A stretch of 64,000 nucleotides of DNA, taken from Amaranthus tricolor (lineage: Eukaryota; Streptophyta; Magnoliopsida; Caryophyllales; Amaranthaceae). How positions within the stretch are numbered: the stretch's first letter is position 1; each line of letters begins with the position of its first letter. The notes under the pieces were generated by a model. That model did no database searches. It was not told the DNA's origin and worked only from the letters and a program-made list of their open reading frames with translations. Location of the stretch: the NCBI RefSeq assembly GCF_026212465.1, contig NC_080051.1, positions 22,208,727 through 22,272,726 of the forward strand. The letters are read 5' to 3'. Position numbers and translations under genes: made by a program. Below, in pieces: positions 11,661 through 24,200 of this stretch.

Positions 11661-13123
11661 CTAAAAACTCGATGGACAGTATGTTGCTTTTGTAAATAAA
11701 AATTATTTTTATTACTACTTACAGTAAACAAAAATAAAATCCATTGGCAATATAATGCAATAGGAGTATTATCTTATTAGGACTCCATCCGTGGATTTGT
11801 TATTTACTATGAAAGATCAGGTAATAATTAAATATATAGCAATTCAACGTAAAATAAGTAAATATAAAAATAGGAGAAACAAATAATAAATATTGTTGGA
11901 GTAATTTTTAAACTAGTCCCATTCGTAATGCCCTCTCCTTTCGCAAGATTAAAGGACAATTTTGGAAGATTAGGGGTGAAATTAAATTGAATAATTTGAG
12001 CTAAGTCATCCAAAAATAGAAGTATATTTCAATTGCAAATTGTTTACTTGAGATTGATAATATAGAAACATGGGTCAAACTCAATTAAAGTCAAACTTCA
12101 ATGATGAATAATCAAAGCTCACTCAATTTCAATTGACCCATTCAAATCATCATACTCCATTTTATTCTACTCTCTCTGTTACTATGAAATTGCAACAATA
12201 AAAAATACGATGATTTTTACGGAAAATATGATGAGTTGTAAAATTTTGTTCTTTAATCATTGTGATTTGTAAATTATTATAAAAGACAAAAAAATAAATA
12301 AAATAATCAGAATAAAAAAAGAAACAAAACCATTAAAAGCATGGATCTATATATATGTCTTACACTTATGTGTGATTTACCAAATTTGAAATCACGATTA
12401 TTTACGTAGAAAATCTCATATTTTTAAGGAATATATGACGAGCTGTAAAATTTTATTCATTAAATTTTTGTAAAGGAAGTATATAATTTGTTAGAATTTT
12501 TCTTATTGGTCTAGGTTTGTTTAATTTTGGTCTTATAAAGAGTCTTAAGTGAAGAGTAACCAAATGTGTATATCATGATAACACAAGTTTAAATTTTCAA
12601 ATGAAAAGATGTTACGGAATATACAATTACAATCTTAAAGTAACTATTTATAATCTTTGAACATAATTTGTAAAGAGAAAAACAAATACAAAAATTTAAA
12701 GCAAATCAATACAATGAGTGAGATTATAAACTAGTGAAAGTTAAACCTGTTTAATGTAGGCAGAGTACCATTGATCATCCATCTAGTACCCAATAAATTT
12801 TTGCATATAGCTATGATTTGAGGGATAGTTGACAAATAATAGATCCTCATACGTGTGAGATACATAGTAAAATTGACAAATTTTTTAAAGTACGTGTGTA
12901 ATTTTAAAAGCTATAATATTTATTTTAACAATTTTGTACATTTAACATATACTACATAAGTAAATAGTAAAGTTTTAATCTTTTGAATTCTATGCGGTCG
13001 AATATACGTTGAACATGCTTAAAACCTTTCATGTGTACGTTATATCCTCTTTAAAGAAAAGATAAGAAGAATATGGTCTAAAAGACCTCAAAGACAAAGG
13101 GCCTTCCAATATACTTGTTCGTT
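11661..13123. other. Intergenic AT-rich region
   Basis: A Stowaway-like remnant may begin near 12170 (CTCTCTCTGTTACTATG). Otherwise I see no element boundaries and no gene. The frame at 11828-12013 on the minus strand is not supported. Confidence 0.4.
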
Positions 13124-13528
13124 AAAAAGTTTTCATTTGTCATTTTAGGGTGTTTTATTTGTTGTTCTCATGAAAAAAATCTTAATATTTTATATTATAT
13201 ATTCTGAATAAAAATAACCTTGTTCCTCTTCATTTAATATTTTAATAATGTTTATTGTCCCTATACATCTCCCACTAATTTCATTTGAACATTTTTATAT
13301 TCCTTATGACCTCACATGTTTCTCACTAATCATATAAAAATATTTTTTTATTAGTTGTGGTACCCACATTTTTTTTACTAACTTTTATTTAGTATATTTT
13401 TAATGTTTATAATCTCAAGTTTTCTTTCATTAAATTTATTATATATAAAATGATATATATAATATTAAAAAAATTATTTTTCTTGTGAAAATTTATTATT
13501 GAAATTTCATTAAGAAAAGAAAGGACTG
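13124..13528. mobile_element. Stowaway-like MITE, family of 2139-2572
   Basis: From CTTGTTCGTTAAAAAG through TTTTCATTTGTCATTTTAG, ACATCTCCCACTAAT and TATTAGTTGTGGTACC it follows the copy at 2139-2572 with scattered changes. TA precedes it at 13122-13123. The right end near AAGAAAGGACTG is decayed. Confidence 0.6.
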
Positions 13529-13710
13529 TGAAAATGGACAAATATAGTAACTTGAAATTCAAGCATCGAGATGGGAGATATTCACTGGAATCTGATTTTG
13601 GAGTTCATGCCTCAACTTTTTGCAACATCACTCATGCTCTATAATCATGATATTTGGCTTAAGCCTTAATCGTATGAGCCAATCTGCAACGCGTTAGGAC
13701 ATGTTATCTT

Positions 13711-14456
<746 letters not shown>

Positions 14457-15527
14457 TCTAATAAGAATAAGTAATAAGTCAAAAAAATAAGTTGGAGAGA
14501 ACACCTTCTTAGTTTATTACTAGCTTGTTTTTCTTATTTTGCATTAATTATAAAATTGGTAAAATTTAGTTAAAAAATTAGATTTGTGAATGATATAAAA
14601 ACAATTAAATGATAGATATGATTAATTAAAGAGACAAATTAAAATAGAAAGTTGTGCAAAATGAAAAGAATAGAAAGAGTATTCGTTTACAAGATAACTT
14701 CAAGTACAAATGAGAAGAAAATTAAAATAAATGCGTAAAAGTGGTATAAAAGTAAATTTTATGAGAACGTGAAAAATGTGTGAATTAGATGAAAAAATAA
14801 TTTAATACTCTATTGTGGGAAAAAATAAAGAAAGTATGTGGATCACAAAAAAAAAATAAAAAGAAGCAACTTCATGTATTAAAAGAAAAAAGTGATTAAT
14901 TCTTTAAGATAGAGGAGTATTACTACCGATAAGCTTTTCATTACCATTTTCACTATTTAATACTGACTACTGTATTGGGAGCGATCGTCTTATATTGACA
15001 CCAATAGTTCAATCAACCCAATTATAATTTTACAATACGCACAGTAATTGATAGTCATAATTAATACTTTTAATATCAAAATTGATTTCTTTTATATGTT
15101 TAATTTCTCATTAAATTGATCACTTTATATATATGTGATCACTTTAAGGTCTGAATAGATCACGTTAATGTCAAAATTAATTACTTTATTAAGGTTTTTT
15201 TAATTAATCTATGTACAATTTATTTTAAGTTGAAATTAATTACTTTAGTGTTAAAATTTATATCTTTAAAATTTTTAATTTTTTAAAGTACTTTTTATTT
15301 TTAAATTTTTAGCTTTTAGGTCCGTCCAATTATACCATTCTCCCAAGTTTTTGAGAATGGGTTGTAAGAGTACCTAATAATACTACAAGCAAAACTACTC
15401 GAACCAAACGTCCAAACGCGTACTACTAGTACAGTGTATACTCTATATAGACTTGCTAATCTGGATCAAAGTTATGGGTATAGGCCCAACTAATCGACAA
15501 CTTCTACACGTTGCTAACACGAATTTC
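14457..15527. other. Intergenic AT-rich region
   Basis: No gene is seen. A decayed GATCGTCT-type foldback remnant may occupy about 14980-15340, with repeated TTAATTACTTTA and AAAATTGATTTC-like words. Confidence 0.4.
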
Positions 15528-15532
15528 AAACC

Positions 15533-16043
15533 TGCTGAAATGTGGCGACTCGAACAAAGTGAACTCCGCGGGGCGCAGAGTACCTGCTGTCCCAATTCGC
15601 GGGGCGCAGAGTAGGTTCTGTCTCAGTGTCGCGGCTCGCGTAGTTTTACAAGGCTCGCGTAATGGCGGTTTCTTGGCACGTTTTTGGCCGCTTACTCTTA
15701 GTATTTGACGGTTTTTTGTATTTTCTTAACCCTAATTTCTTTTTATTATGAGGTATACTATATAAAGGCCCCATGTAATTAGAATTAGAACAGGATGCAA
15801 TGCAAAACACAAAGTGAGGAAAACTAAGAGAGAAAAAGTTTGGAGAGCCATTGTTGTGGTTTCTCGTGTTCATCTTGTAATCTCCCGGTTTATAGTGAAA
15901 AGTTTATTCTCGGTGCCGGTGGATGTAGCTATCACGTTGATAGTGAAGCACGTTAATTTCTCGGTGTGATTTTCTCTATTGTTTGTTTGAATCTTTATTG
16001 TTTTATTATTGTTTTCGATCTTTGCTTCCGCTGTCGCACAACA
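15533..16043 (+). mobile_element. Solo LTR, 511 bp, copia-like
   Basis: It starts TGCTGAAATGTGG and ends CGCACAACA, and identical AAACC 5-mers flank it (15528-15532 and 16044-16048). Inside are a TATA-like CTATATAAAGGC at about 15757 followed by a transcript-start-like A-rich stretch, and a T-rich end with TTCCGCTGTCGC. The upstream third is GC-rich and carries the 15-mer GCGGGGCGCAGAGTA twice. No internal domain follows it, hence solo LTR. Short frames on both strands across it are chance frames. Confidence 0.85.
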
Positions 16044-16345
16044 AAACCCATTAAAATATAATTGGGCTAAAAGCAAGAATCAATATTTGAAAAAAACTAA
16101 AAGAATAAAAAGAGGAGACATACATAAAATACTCAAAATAGTAGAAGAGCAAAAACAATGTAAAAGAAGAGGAAAGAACATTTTGTTTCATTCATTTATA
16201 TTTTTACAAAGCAATGGCACATCTATAAAAGCAAAAAGAAAAGCTAGTCATTACATTGAAAATGAGAATAAAAGACATAAGGTAGCTGTCTCATTTTAGG
16301 CTGAAAACAATAATAAAATAGGTATACTATGTACTATAAAATAAA

Positions 16346-16775
16346 GGAAAAATTACCCTGAATAATACGAACTTTCACTGATTTTCCTACAATAATACGA
16401 ACTTTCAATTAACCATGAATAATACGAACTTTGATACATATTTCCCGCTGGCATACCATTTTACCTGTTACCGGTAAACTTACTCATTCCTTAAAATACT
16501 AAGTAAGAAAAATTACCCTGAATAATACGAACTTTCACTGATTTTCCTACAATAATACGAACTTTTAATTAACTATGAATAAAATACTAACTTTGATACA
16601 TATTTCCCGCTAGCATAATGAAGAAATGGGAATTTACCGTTTCTCCAGGTAAAGAACCGGTCAGGTATGTTAGCGGGAAATATTTATTAAAGTTCGTATT
16701 ATTCATGGTTAATTAAAAGTTCGTATTATTGTAGGAAAATCAGTGAAAGTTTGTATTATTCAGGGTAATTTTTCC
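16346..16775. mobile_element. Mutator-type MITE (GGAAAAATTACC family) with a duplicated left arm
   Basis: It starts GGAAAAATTACCCTG and ends CAGGGTAATTTTTCC. The 9-mer TAAAATAAA lies on both sides (16337-16345 and 16776-16784), an exact target duplication. The left arm occurs twice, at 16346-16495 and again from 16506, against a single right arm at about 16660-16775. The second left arm with the right arm would itself make a complete element of about 270 bp. No gene inside. Confidence 0.9.
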
Positions 16776-16799
16776 TAAAATAAAAGGAGCAAAGGTATG

Positions 16800-17060
16800 C
16801 ATTAAAATTAATGAAACGAAGTACATTAGTTCTTTTATCACTCCTTTAAGTTGTGAGGAGAAGTCACTAAGTCCAAGCTTATGAATTAAGATGTTATGTT
16901 AAGAAACAATTAGTTCTTTTGTAAAGACATCAACTAATTGTTGCTTAGACAAAATATTGTTAGAGAATTATAATGGATAGCACTTGATAACGAACAAAGT
17001 GATATATGGCCATCTTCTTTGTTCTTTCGTGATGGATAGGATTAGTAATTATGGTATAAG
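16800..17060 (-). pseudogene. Decayed copia RNase H remnant
   Basis: On the minus strand, about 16950 down to 16915 reads KQQLVDVFTKELIVS. It resembles the conserved QLADxFTKxL end of copia RNase H. The upstream frame is broken by stops. It is too short and eroded to place in a lineage. Confidence 0.45.
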
Positions 17061-17370
17061 GCCAAGTTTCTTAAGACTAAGATCACCCAGAAGCCACGAA
17101 CTCTTAAATTTAGTTAAATGGTAGTGTTTAAAGTAATATGTCATATAAGGTAGTGTTTTTGCAAAAGAATAGACTAAATAGTTTTTTGCAAAAGTGATAT
17201 ACATTAGATAATTTTTTAAAAAATATTTTCTAAAAAAATGTGAATAAGGAAAAGGAATAAGAATGAATTTCTATGTCCAAATGATGAAAACAAGCAACAT
17301 ATAAATAAGACTTCCCAATAACTATGAACCCAAGAAATGTAACCCATAAGAAATAAAGAATTATTTTATA

Positions 17371-17601
17371 CTCCGTTTTATTATATTTGATATATTTAGT
17401 TTTATACTTTATCTATTTCATTATATACTTTATTCGTTTTATTATATTTGCTATATTTAGTATTTTACGCAATTCATTATGTTCTTTTAATAATTTGTAT
17501 ATCGAGTTATATTTGCACTTTCAATTGATATCAATGTATTTACTAAAAAAAAAAAAATAAAAAAAATAATATCAATGTATAAAAATATGGAGCAAAATGA
17601 G
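17371..17601. mobile_element. Stowaway-type MITE upstream of the exportin-T gene
   Basis: It starts CTCCGTTTTATTATATTTG after TA (17369-17370) and ends GCAAAATGAG before TA. The copy at 58312-58562 has the same TATTATACTTACTACATTTG-type start. It lies roughly 220 bp upstream of the presumed transcription start of the exportin-T gene and so forms part of its upstream region. Confidence 0.6.
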
Positions 17602-17790
17602 TATAATACAACGTGTTGCCGCATAAGATGTGAGAAACCCAGATGAGACGATTCCTATTGGTTAACTAAAAACAGCACAGTCCGTATAAAAAATAATTCA
17701 CTGAAATACACAACAAATTGTAATTAGGCTATTTTCGAAACTTAAAAATGCATCCATACTTTAAAAAACCTCTAGCTTGTGCAGTTGTGT

Positions 17791-17989
17791 TGCTATTTAT
17801 ATTTAAGTTTAAACTGCTATTTTTCCCAACAACAAAACCTCCGCACTCTTCTGAATCCAAAACTCAATCGAAGAACTCAATTTTTGTTCTCAAAATAATC
17901 CTTAACCTAATATTTTTCTTTCTTATTTACAAACCCTAATCAATATTTATTCTTTGAAAAAAACCCTAATTTGATTGAACCATTGAAAG
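17791..17989 (+). promoter_or_regulatory. Presumed core promoter and leader exon of PSD with two telo boxes
   Basis: A TATA-like TATTTATATTTAAG lies at about 17793. Two telo boxes AAACCCTAA occur at 17931-17939 and 17961-17969, within what should be the leader. Telo boxes are known in promoters and leaders of plant translation and ribosome-related genes, which fits a tRNA export factor. The leader exon ends AAAG before GTGAG at 17990. It contains no ATG after about 17820. The start site itself is inferred. Confidence 0.55.
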
Positions 17990-18013
17990 GTGAGTTTTCA
18001 GCTGATCGTTTTT

Positions 18014-18044
<31 letters not shown>

Positions 18045-18216
18045 TACTCACCTGTTCAATTTCACCTCTTTTTCATTGCAACGATTTCATTATCATCCAA
18101 ATCTACTTTAATTGTTTAAATTTATCTAGTTCTAGTTGAATTTGATGATAAAAAACTTGGATTTTTGAGCAAATAGGGTTTAGAAAGGGTTTAAGATTGA
18201 GATTTTAATTTTTTAG
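17990..18216 (+). other. Leader (5' UTR) intron of PSD
   Basis: The donor is AAAG/GTGAGT and the acceptor TTTTTTAG/GGTTTC, 11 nt before the first ATG. A (CT)n tract lies at 18019-18044. Leader introns are common in constitutively expressed plant genes. Its limits are predicted from splice-site sequence only. Confidence 0.65.
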
Positions 18217-18227
18217 GGTTTCTTGTG

Positions 18228-21200
18228 ATGAACTTATTGATAAATCGAGAAATGGATGACTTAGAGAAAGCGATTCTGATTAGTTTTGATGAATCTGGGA
18301 CTATTAATTCAGGTTTAAAGTCTCAAGCAATTGAATATTGTCAACGGATTAAAGAGAGTTCGACGATTTGTAGTTTATGTATTGAGCGTTTGTTTACCAG
18401 TAAATTAGTGCAAGTTCAATTCTGGTGCTTGCAATCTTTGCACGATGCTGTTCATGCTCGTTATTCCACTTCCATGAGCCCTGAGGAAAAGGAATTTATC
18501 CGAAAATCGGTGTTTACAATGATGTGTTATGAGGTAGTTGACGATAAAAATGCTGTAGTTAGGGTTTTAGATAGCCCTGCTTTTATAAAGAATAAGCTTG
18601 CCCAAGTGTTGGTTACCTTGATATATTTTGAATATCCCTTAATTTGGTCTGGTGTTTTTGTTGATTTCTTGCCTCACTTGAACAAAGGGGCAGTGGTTAT
18701 TGATATGTTTTGTAGATTATTGATTGCTTTAGATGATGAATTGATTAGTTTAGACTATCCACGCAATGCCGATGATGTGGCAGTTGCGGGGCGAATCAAG
18801 GATGCCATGAGGCAACAATGTGTGTCTTTAATAGTTAGAGCTTGGTATGAAATTGTTACTGCATATAAGAGTTCGGATTCTGAGCTTTGTGCTAGTGTCT
18901 TGGATTCAATGAGGAGATATATATCTTGGATCGACATTAGTTTGATTGCCAATGCTACTTTTATCCCATTGTTGTTTGAGTTAATGTTGGTTGAAGGGTT
19001 ATCTGAGCAACTTAGGAGTTCTGCGGCTGGTTGTGTATTGGCTGTGGTTATGAAGCGGATGGATCCACAGGCCAAGCTTACTTTACTAAAGAGTTTGCAG
19101 ATTAACCGTGTATTTAGTTTGATAAGTGAGGATGCTGATATGGATTTGGTCTCGAGTATTGCCAATTTGCTTACTGGTTATGCGGCCGAGGTCCTGGAAT
19201 GTGCAAAGAGGCTGAATTCTGAGGAAGGTAAACAGGTATCGTCAGAGCTTTTGGAAGAGGTGTTGCCATCAGTTTTTTATGTGATGCGAAATTGTGATAT
19301 AGATACAACATTTAGTACCGTCCAGTTTCTTTCTGGTTATGTAGCTACTATGAAGAATCTTTCTCCATTGACTGAAAAACAGCTGGTTCATGTAAGTCAG
19401 ATTCTAGAAGTGATTAGGGCACAAATATGTTATGATCCTAGTGATCGTGATCACCTTGATGTGCTGGATAAATTTGGAATAGAAGAAGAGGACAGGATGC
19501 TTGAATATAGAAAGGATTTATTGGTTCTACTCCGGAATGTTGGGCGTGTGGCACCTGATGTGACTCAATTGTTTATCCGCAATTCTCTGTATAGTGCAGT
19601 TTCCTCATCTTCTGAGCGAAATGTAGAGGAGGTAGAAGCTTCCCTTTCGCTTCTGTATGCACTTGGGGAGTCACTGAGTGATGATGCAATGAGAACAGGG
19701 AGTGGGCATCTAGGAGAGCTGCTTCTGATGCTTTTATCAACAAGGTTTCCGTGCCATTCTAATAGGTTGGTTGCTCTGACTTACCTGGAGACTATTACTA
19801 GGTACATGAAGTTTGTTCAGGAGAACACCCGGTACATACACATGGCCCTGGCTGCTTTTCTCGACGAAAGAGGTATACACCACCCAAATATCAATGTGAG
19901 TCGGAGGGCAAGTTATCTCTTTATGAGGGTCGTGAGGTTGCTGAAATCAAAGCTGGTTCCTTTTATTGAGACAATTTTACAGGTGATTAGCCGTTTTTCT
20001 TGTTGCATATTTGGGACGTTATATATGTTTTCTTTGGTTGTCTGAACTTTATACCTCCATATTTTATCAGAGCTTGCAAGATGTGGTTGCTCGATTTACC
20101 AGCACAGATTTTTCTGCTAAAGAGATGATTGGATCTGAAGATGGAAGCCACATTTTTGAGGTTATTAATTATAAATGTCGAACAACTTGTTCCAAGTATA
20201 GTTTTCGTTTCTTGAAATTTGAAGATTTTATCGTGTTGTGTGTAGGCAATTGGCATTCTGATTGGGATGGAAGATGTGCCCGTCGAGAAGCAAAATGATT
20301 ACCTGTCCTCATTACTCACACCTCTATGCCAGCAGGTTAGGTTTTGTAATCTCAGTTCACATTAACCTTTTTGTTGTTAATGTAATTTTTGATATGCAAA
20401 CTACCCATGCACAGGTTGAGGCGTTGCTTGTGAATGGGAAGAGACAAAACCCTGAAAGTTCTCCTGCGATTATATTGAGCATTCAGCAAATCATTATGGC
20501 AATCAATGCACTTAGCAAGGTTACTGATGTTCTTATACATTGAATTGAATGGAATCTAGGACTAATAAGAAATTATTGCCATATTTGTGCTTTGTTTAGT
20601 CAAATTTTTGTTTCACGGGTTTTATATTAAGCTCCCTACGTCAGTTTATGGAAGGGCAATTTTTTCGCATTGAATTTTGAATCAACATTAGTAGTATTTT
20701 GTTTTGTACCTAATTGAAATACTTGAAAGCGATGTCTATGAATTTTAATCTTTCCATTTCGTCTTGCTTGCATTTTATTGGTTGATTTGATCTAATTTTT
20801 ATATATTCATACAGGGCTTTAGTGAACGCCTTGTAACTGCTAGCCGTCCTGCAATAGGTCTTATGTTTAAGCAGGTTTGATTTTTTATACTTCCGATTGC
20901 GACTTGTTTTAATGTGTTTATAATGTCTGAGTTAAATTCCCAAAAGTGGTTAGTTTGAGTTTTGTCTATATTTCATAAATTGATAGGAGCATTAAACTTC
21001 ACTCAACTAAAGCATGATATGTTACGTGGTTTACGCATTTTTTTAGACTCATGCATGGATGATCTCTATATGATATCATGTGCTGCTTTTAAAGAAATAT
21101 ATTTGTCCTCATAGAAAAGTAATTGCTGACGTGGTTCTGATCGTTGTAAACTGTGTAGGAGCGGAGCTAAGGTAGCCCATGCCCCTCTTTAATTATTGTT

Positions 21201-24200
21201 TTTCTTATTGGATATAAAGTTTGGCCCCTCCAACAACTATGCTCTTTCTTTTCGCCTCCCCTTTTCAAATATGTTCACTTCTATTCACTAAAAATGGGAC
21301 ATTTACTTTTTCACGCTATGCAATGCACTTATTCAATGCTATCCCTTATTATACACAACAAAATATTATAAAAAGTGGATATTAATAATTTTTGCATTGA
21401 GATGAATCTAACAAGATCTTACTTGACTATATTTTAATTTATAGATTAAGAATAAAATACAATTTAAAAGTAATAATTGAATGGTGCCAAAAAGTAAATG
21501 TCCCATTTTCAGTGAATAAGAGAAAGTACTACTTAAGTTTGGCCTTTTGGTTGTCTGTCACCTAAAATCATGGTTTAGCCGCAATATCAGTGTGTTACCA
21601 CTTTACTGCCCCTCTGCGAATCATAACTAACCTATTGTAGGCCATTTTAGGCGACATTGGGTTAACGGTCTATGTCATAGAACTGTAGAGGTTGCATCTC
21701 ACATTTGTTAGTGAAGTGCTTCATGCACTCTGTGATGTAACTTGTCAACCTCTAAGAGTTCCAATGTATCTTCGTAAATTAAGATTTTTGGAACATATTT
21801 ATTAGATAAACTTTAAATATACCTTTATAAACATTACTCTCTATAAAAGACCAATTGTTTCAAACAAATATTTTAACATGATTTCAATTTTAATTCACTC
21901 GTAACATAATAGCATTTATGGGTACAGAAATCTAATATCCATTACATAACAGCTGTTTAAAACAGCCTCATTCTCATTCCTTCCAATGAATATGCTAGGT
22001 TTTTTGGCCGTTTGCTATTGTAAATTGCATTCTGATGGATTACATTGAAATTTCTTTGAAGCCCTTTTTTGTTTAGTGTTGTATAGTTATCTCTTCGTTA
22101 CTTTTTTTGTTGTTTTGTGATGCAGACATTAGATGTTTTACTTCAAATCCTCGTTGTTTTCCCAAAAGTGGAGTCCTTGCGGAGTAAGGTATATCTCATG
22201 TTACTGTATGGGACTTAAAACTTAATTGTATTGATGTTGGCTAAAATCTCATTCTCATCTTTCAATTTATTAGGTCACATCATTTATTCATCGCATGGTT
22301 GAAACATTGGGTGTTTCCGTGTTTCCCTACTTACCGAAGGCATTGGAGCCGCTGCTTGCAGAAATTGAGGTAAATGAAAATGGTTATGATTTTTGATATC
22401 AGTCAGTTTATTTTTTGATTCCGGGTTAAGGATAATTCTCTAAAGGCAAGAGGGGAAAGAGAAATGATCTTTCTGTGATGAGAATCATCCCCATATTACT
22501 TGAATATGTGTCTAAATTATTTTTTTTTGCTTTGGCAGCCGAAGGAGTTGGTTGGAGTTCTTGTTTTACTAAATCAGCTCATATGCAAATTCAGCACCTC
22601 AGTTCATGAAATACTCGATGAAGTATTTCCTGCTATTGTGAGTCGTATATTTTCTATTCTTCCGCAAGATGGATTTCCTTGTGGACCAGGGAGCAATACT
22701 GAGGTATGGTCACGTAGACGTGCTTTACTTGATAGATTTATGTCTATATTCCACCTTGACGTTTTTTTTAAAGTTGATTCTTTGCCTTCATTCCCGAGGT
22801 GGACAAATTGGGTTTATATATGGATAATCTTATCATAACTAGTTGTTTGGGTTTTAAGCTATCAAGAACATATAGTGCTGATCATTGTATTTTCTAATAA
22901 GACATTACTAAGGTTTGAAAGATGTTTTTTTGTAATCCTTAAGCTGTTTGTTCTGTTTTAGGAAGTTCGTGAATTGCAGGAACTCCAGCGAATATTGTAC
23001 ACATTTCTGAATGTCATAGCCACACATGATCTGTCTTCAGTTTTCCTCTCTCTGAAAAGCAGAGCTTATTTAGATCCAATAATCCAGTTACTAATGTATT
23101 CATCTTGTCACAATAAGGATATTACTGTGAGGAAGGTGTGGTCTTTCTCACCTTCAATTTAGTTTATCTTGTTTTGCTCACTGATTGCCCTGAATTTTTA
23201 ATGATCCAATGCTGCTTTTGCCAATCAGGCATGTGTACAGATTTTTGTCCGATTAATCAAAGATTGGTGTGCTGGTCCTTATGGAGAAGAGAAGGTTTGT
23301 GGTCTTAAAACTCTTACTGTAATTTAATGAGGAGTAAAGTGAAGATTTTTCTAATTGGATGTTCTGCAGGTTCCTGGATTTCAGTCTTTTATAATGGAAA
23401 CCTTTGCGGTGAATTGTTGCCTGTACAGCGTATTGGACAAGTCTTTTGAGTTTCGTGATGCAAATTCAGTGAGTTACTATGCTCTTTACTATATTTAATT
23501 TTTACTACATTATTTATGTGCACACACATTATAAATTTCTTGTTGGCTCTCATTCATTTTAGTGGGTACATGTAATGTCATTGTTTCTGTCACCGTTGTC
23601 GTTGTCATCGTCATCGTCATTGCCATTGCCATTGTCTTCGTCTTCATGGTAGCAAATTCATCATTTTAATTTCAACCAAGTTTTGTTAGAGGTTCGGTGA
23701 TCTCAGATTCTGATATCCTCTATTACCTTAGTTGTTTACTTTTATATATGCAGACTGCAGTCATTGTGTTTTTTGGTGTCATGTAAAATTAGTTTTCTCA
23801 AGTATATTACTACATGCTTCATTTTTAGCATACTTGGGTTTGTTTCAGGCTTCTAGATATTCCGATGGTTCACTTGTGCTACTAGAATTTTGTGCTGGTT
23901 ACTCTTTCTTGGGCATCTATAAATTCAAATTTGATATGGTTGCTGTGAGTGCAACTGCCCTGTGTGTTTTGTTTTGCCACCTTTAGATTGAATCCTGCTA
24001 GAGTAGAAATGAATTTTTGCAAGAATCTTGGTGGTAGAAATGTCTGTCAAAGAACCTGTCTTGGAATGTCAAAGAGATGCATGTCATTTTTGGATATTGG
24101 TGCTTTGTTGGCATTTCAAATCTGGAAAATTTACTTAAAATAATCCGAACTTTTATTGATTTCCCTACCATAATTCCAACTTTTGATTAACCATGAATAA

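Noticed and set aside
17748..17939. Possible upstream ORF of PSD
   Set aside because: Its ATG lies upstream of the TATA-like box, so it is probably not transcribed; the presumed leader has no ATG.
18755..19165. 136-codon minus-strand frame over PSD
   Set aside because: It is antisense shadow of the 585-codon first coding exon, with no domain.
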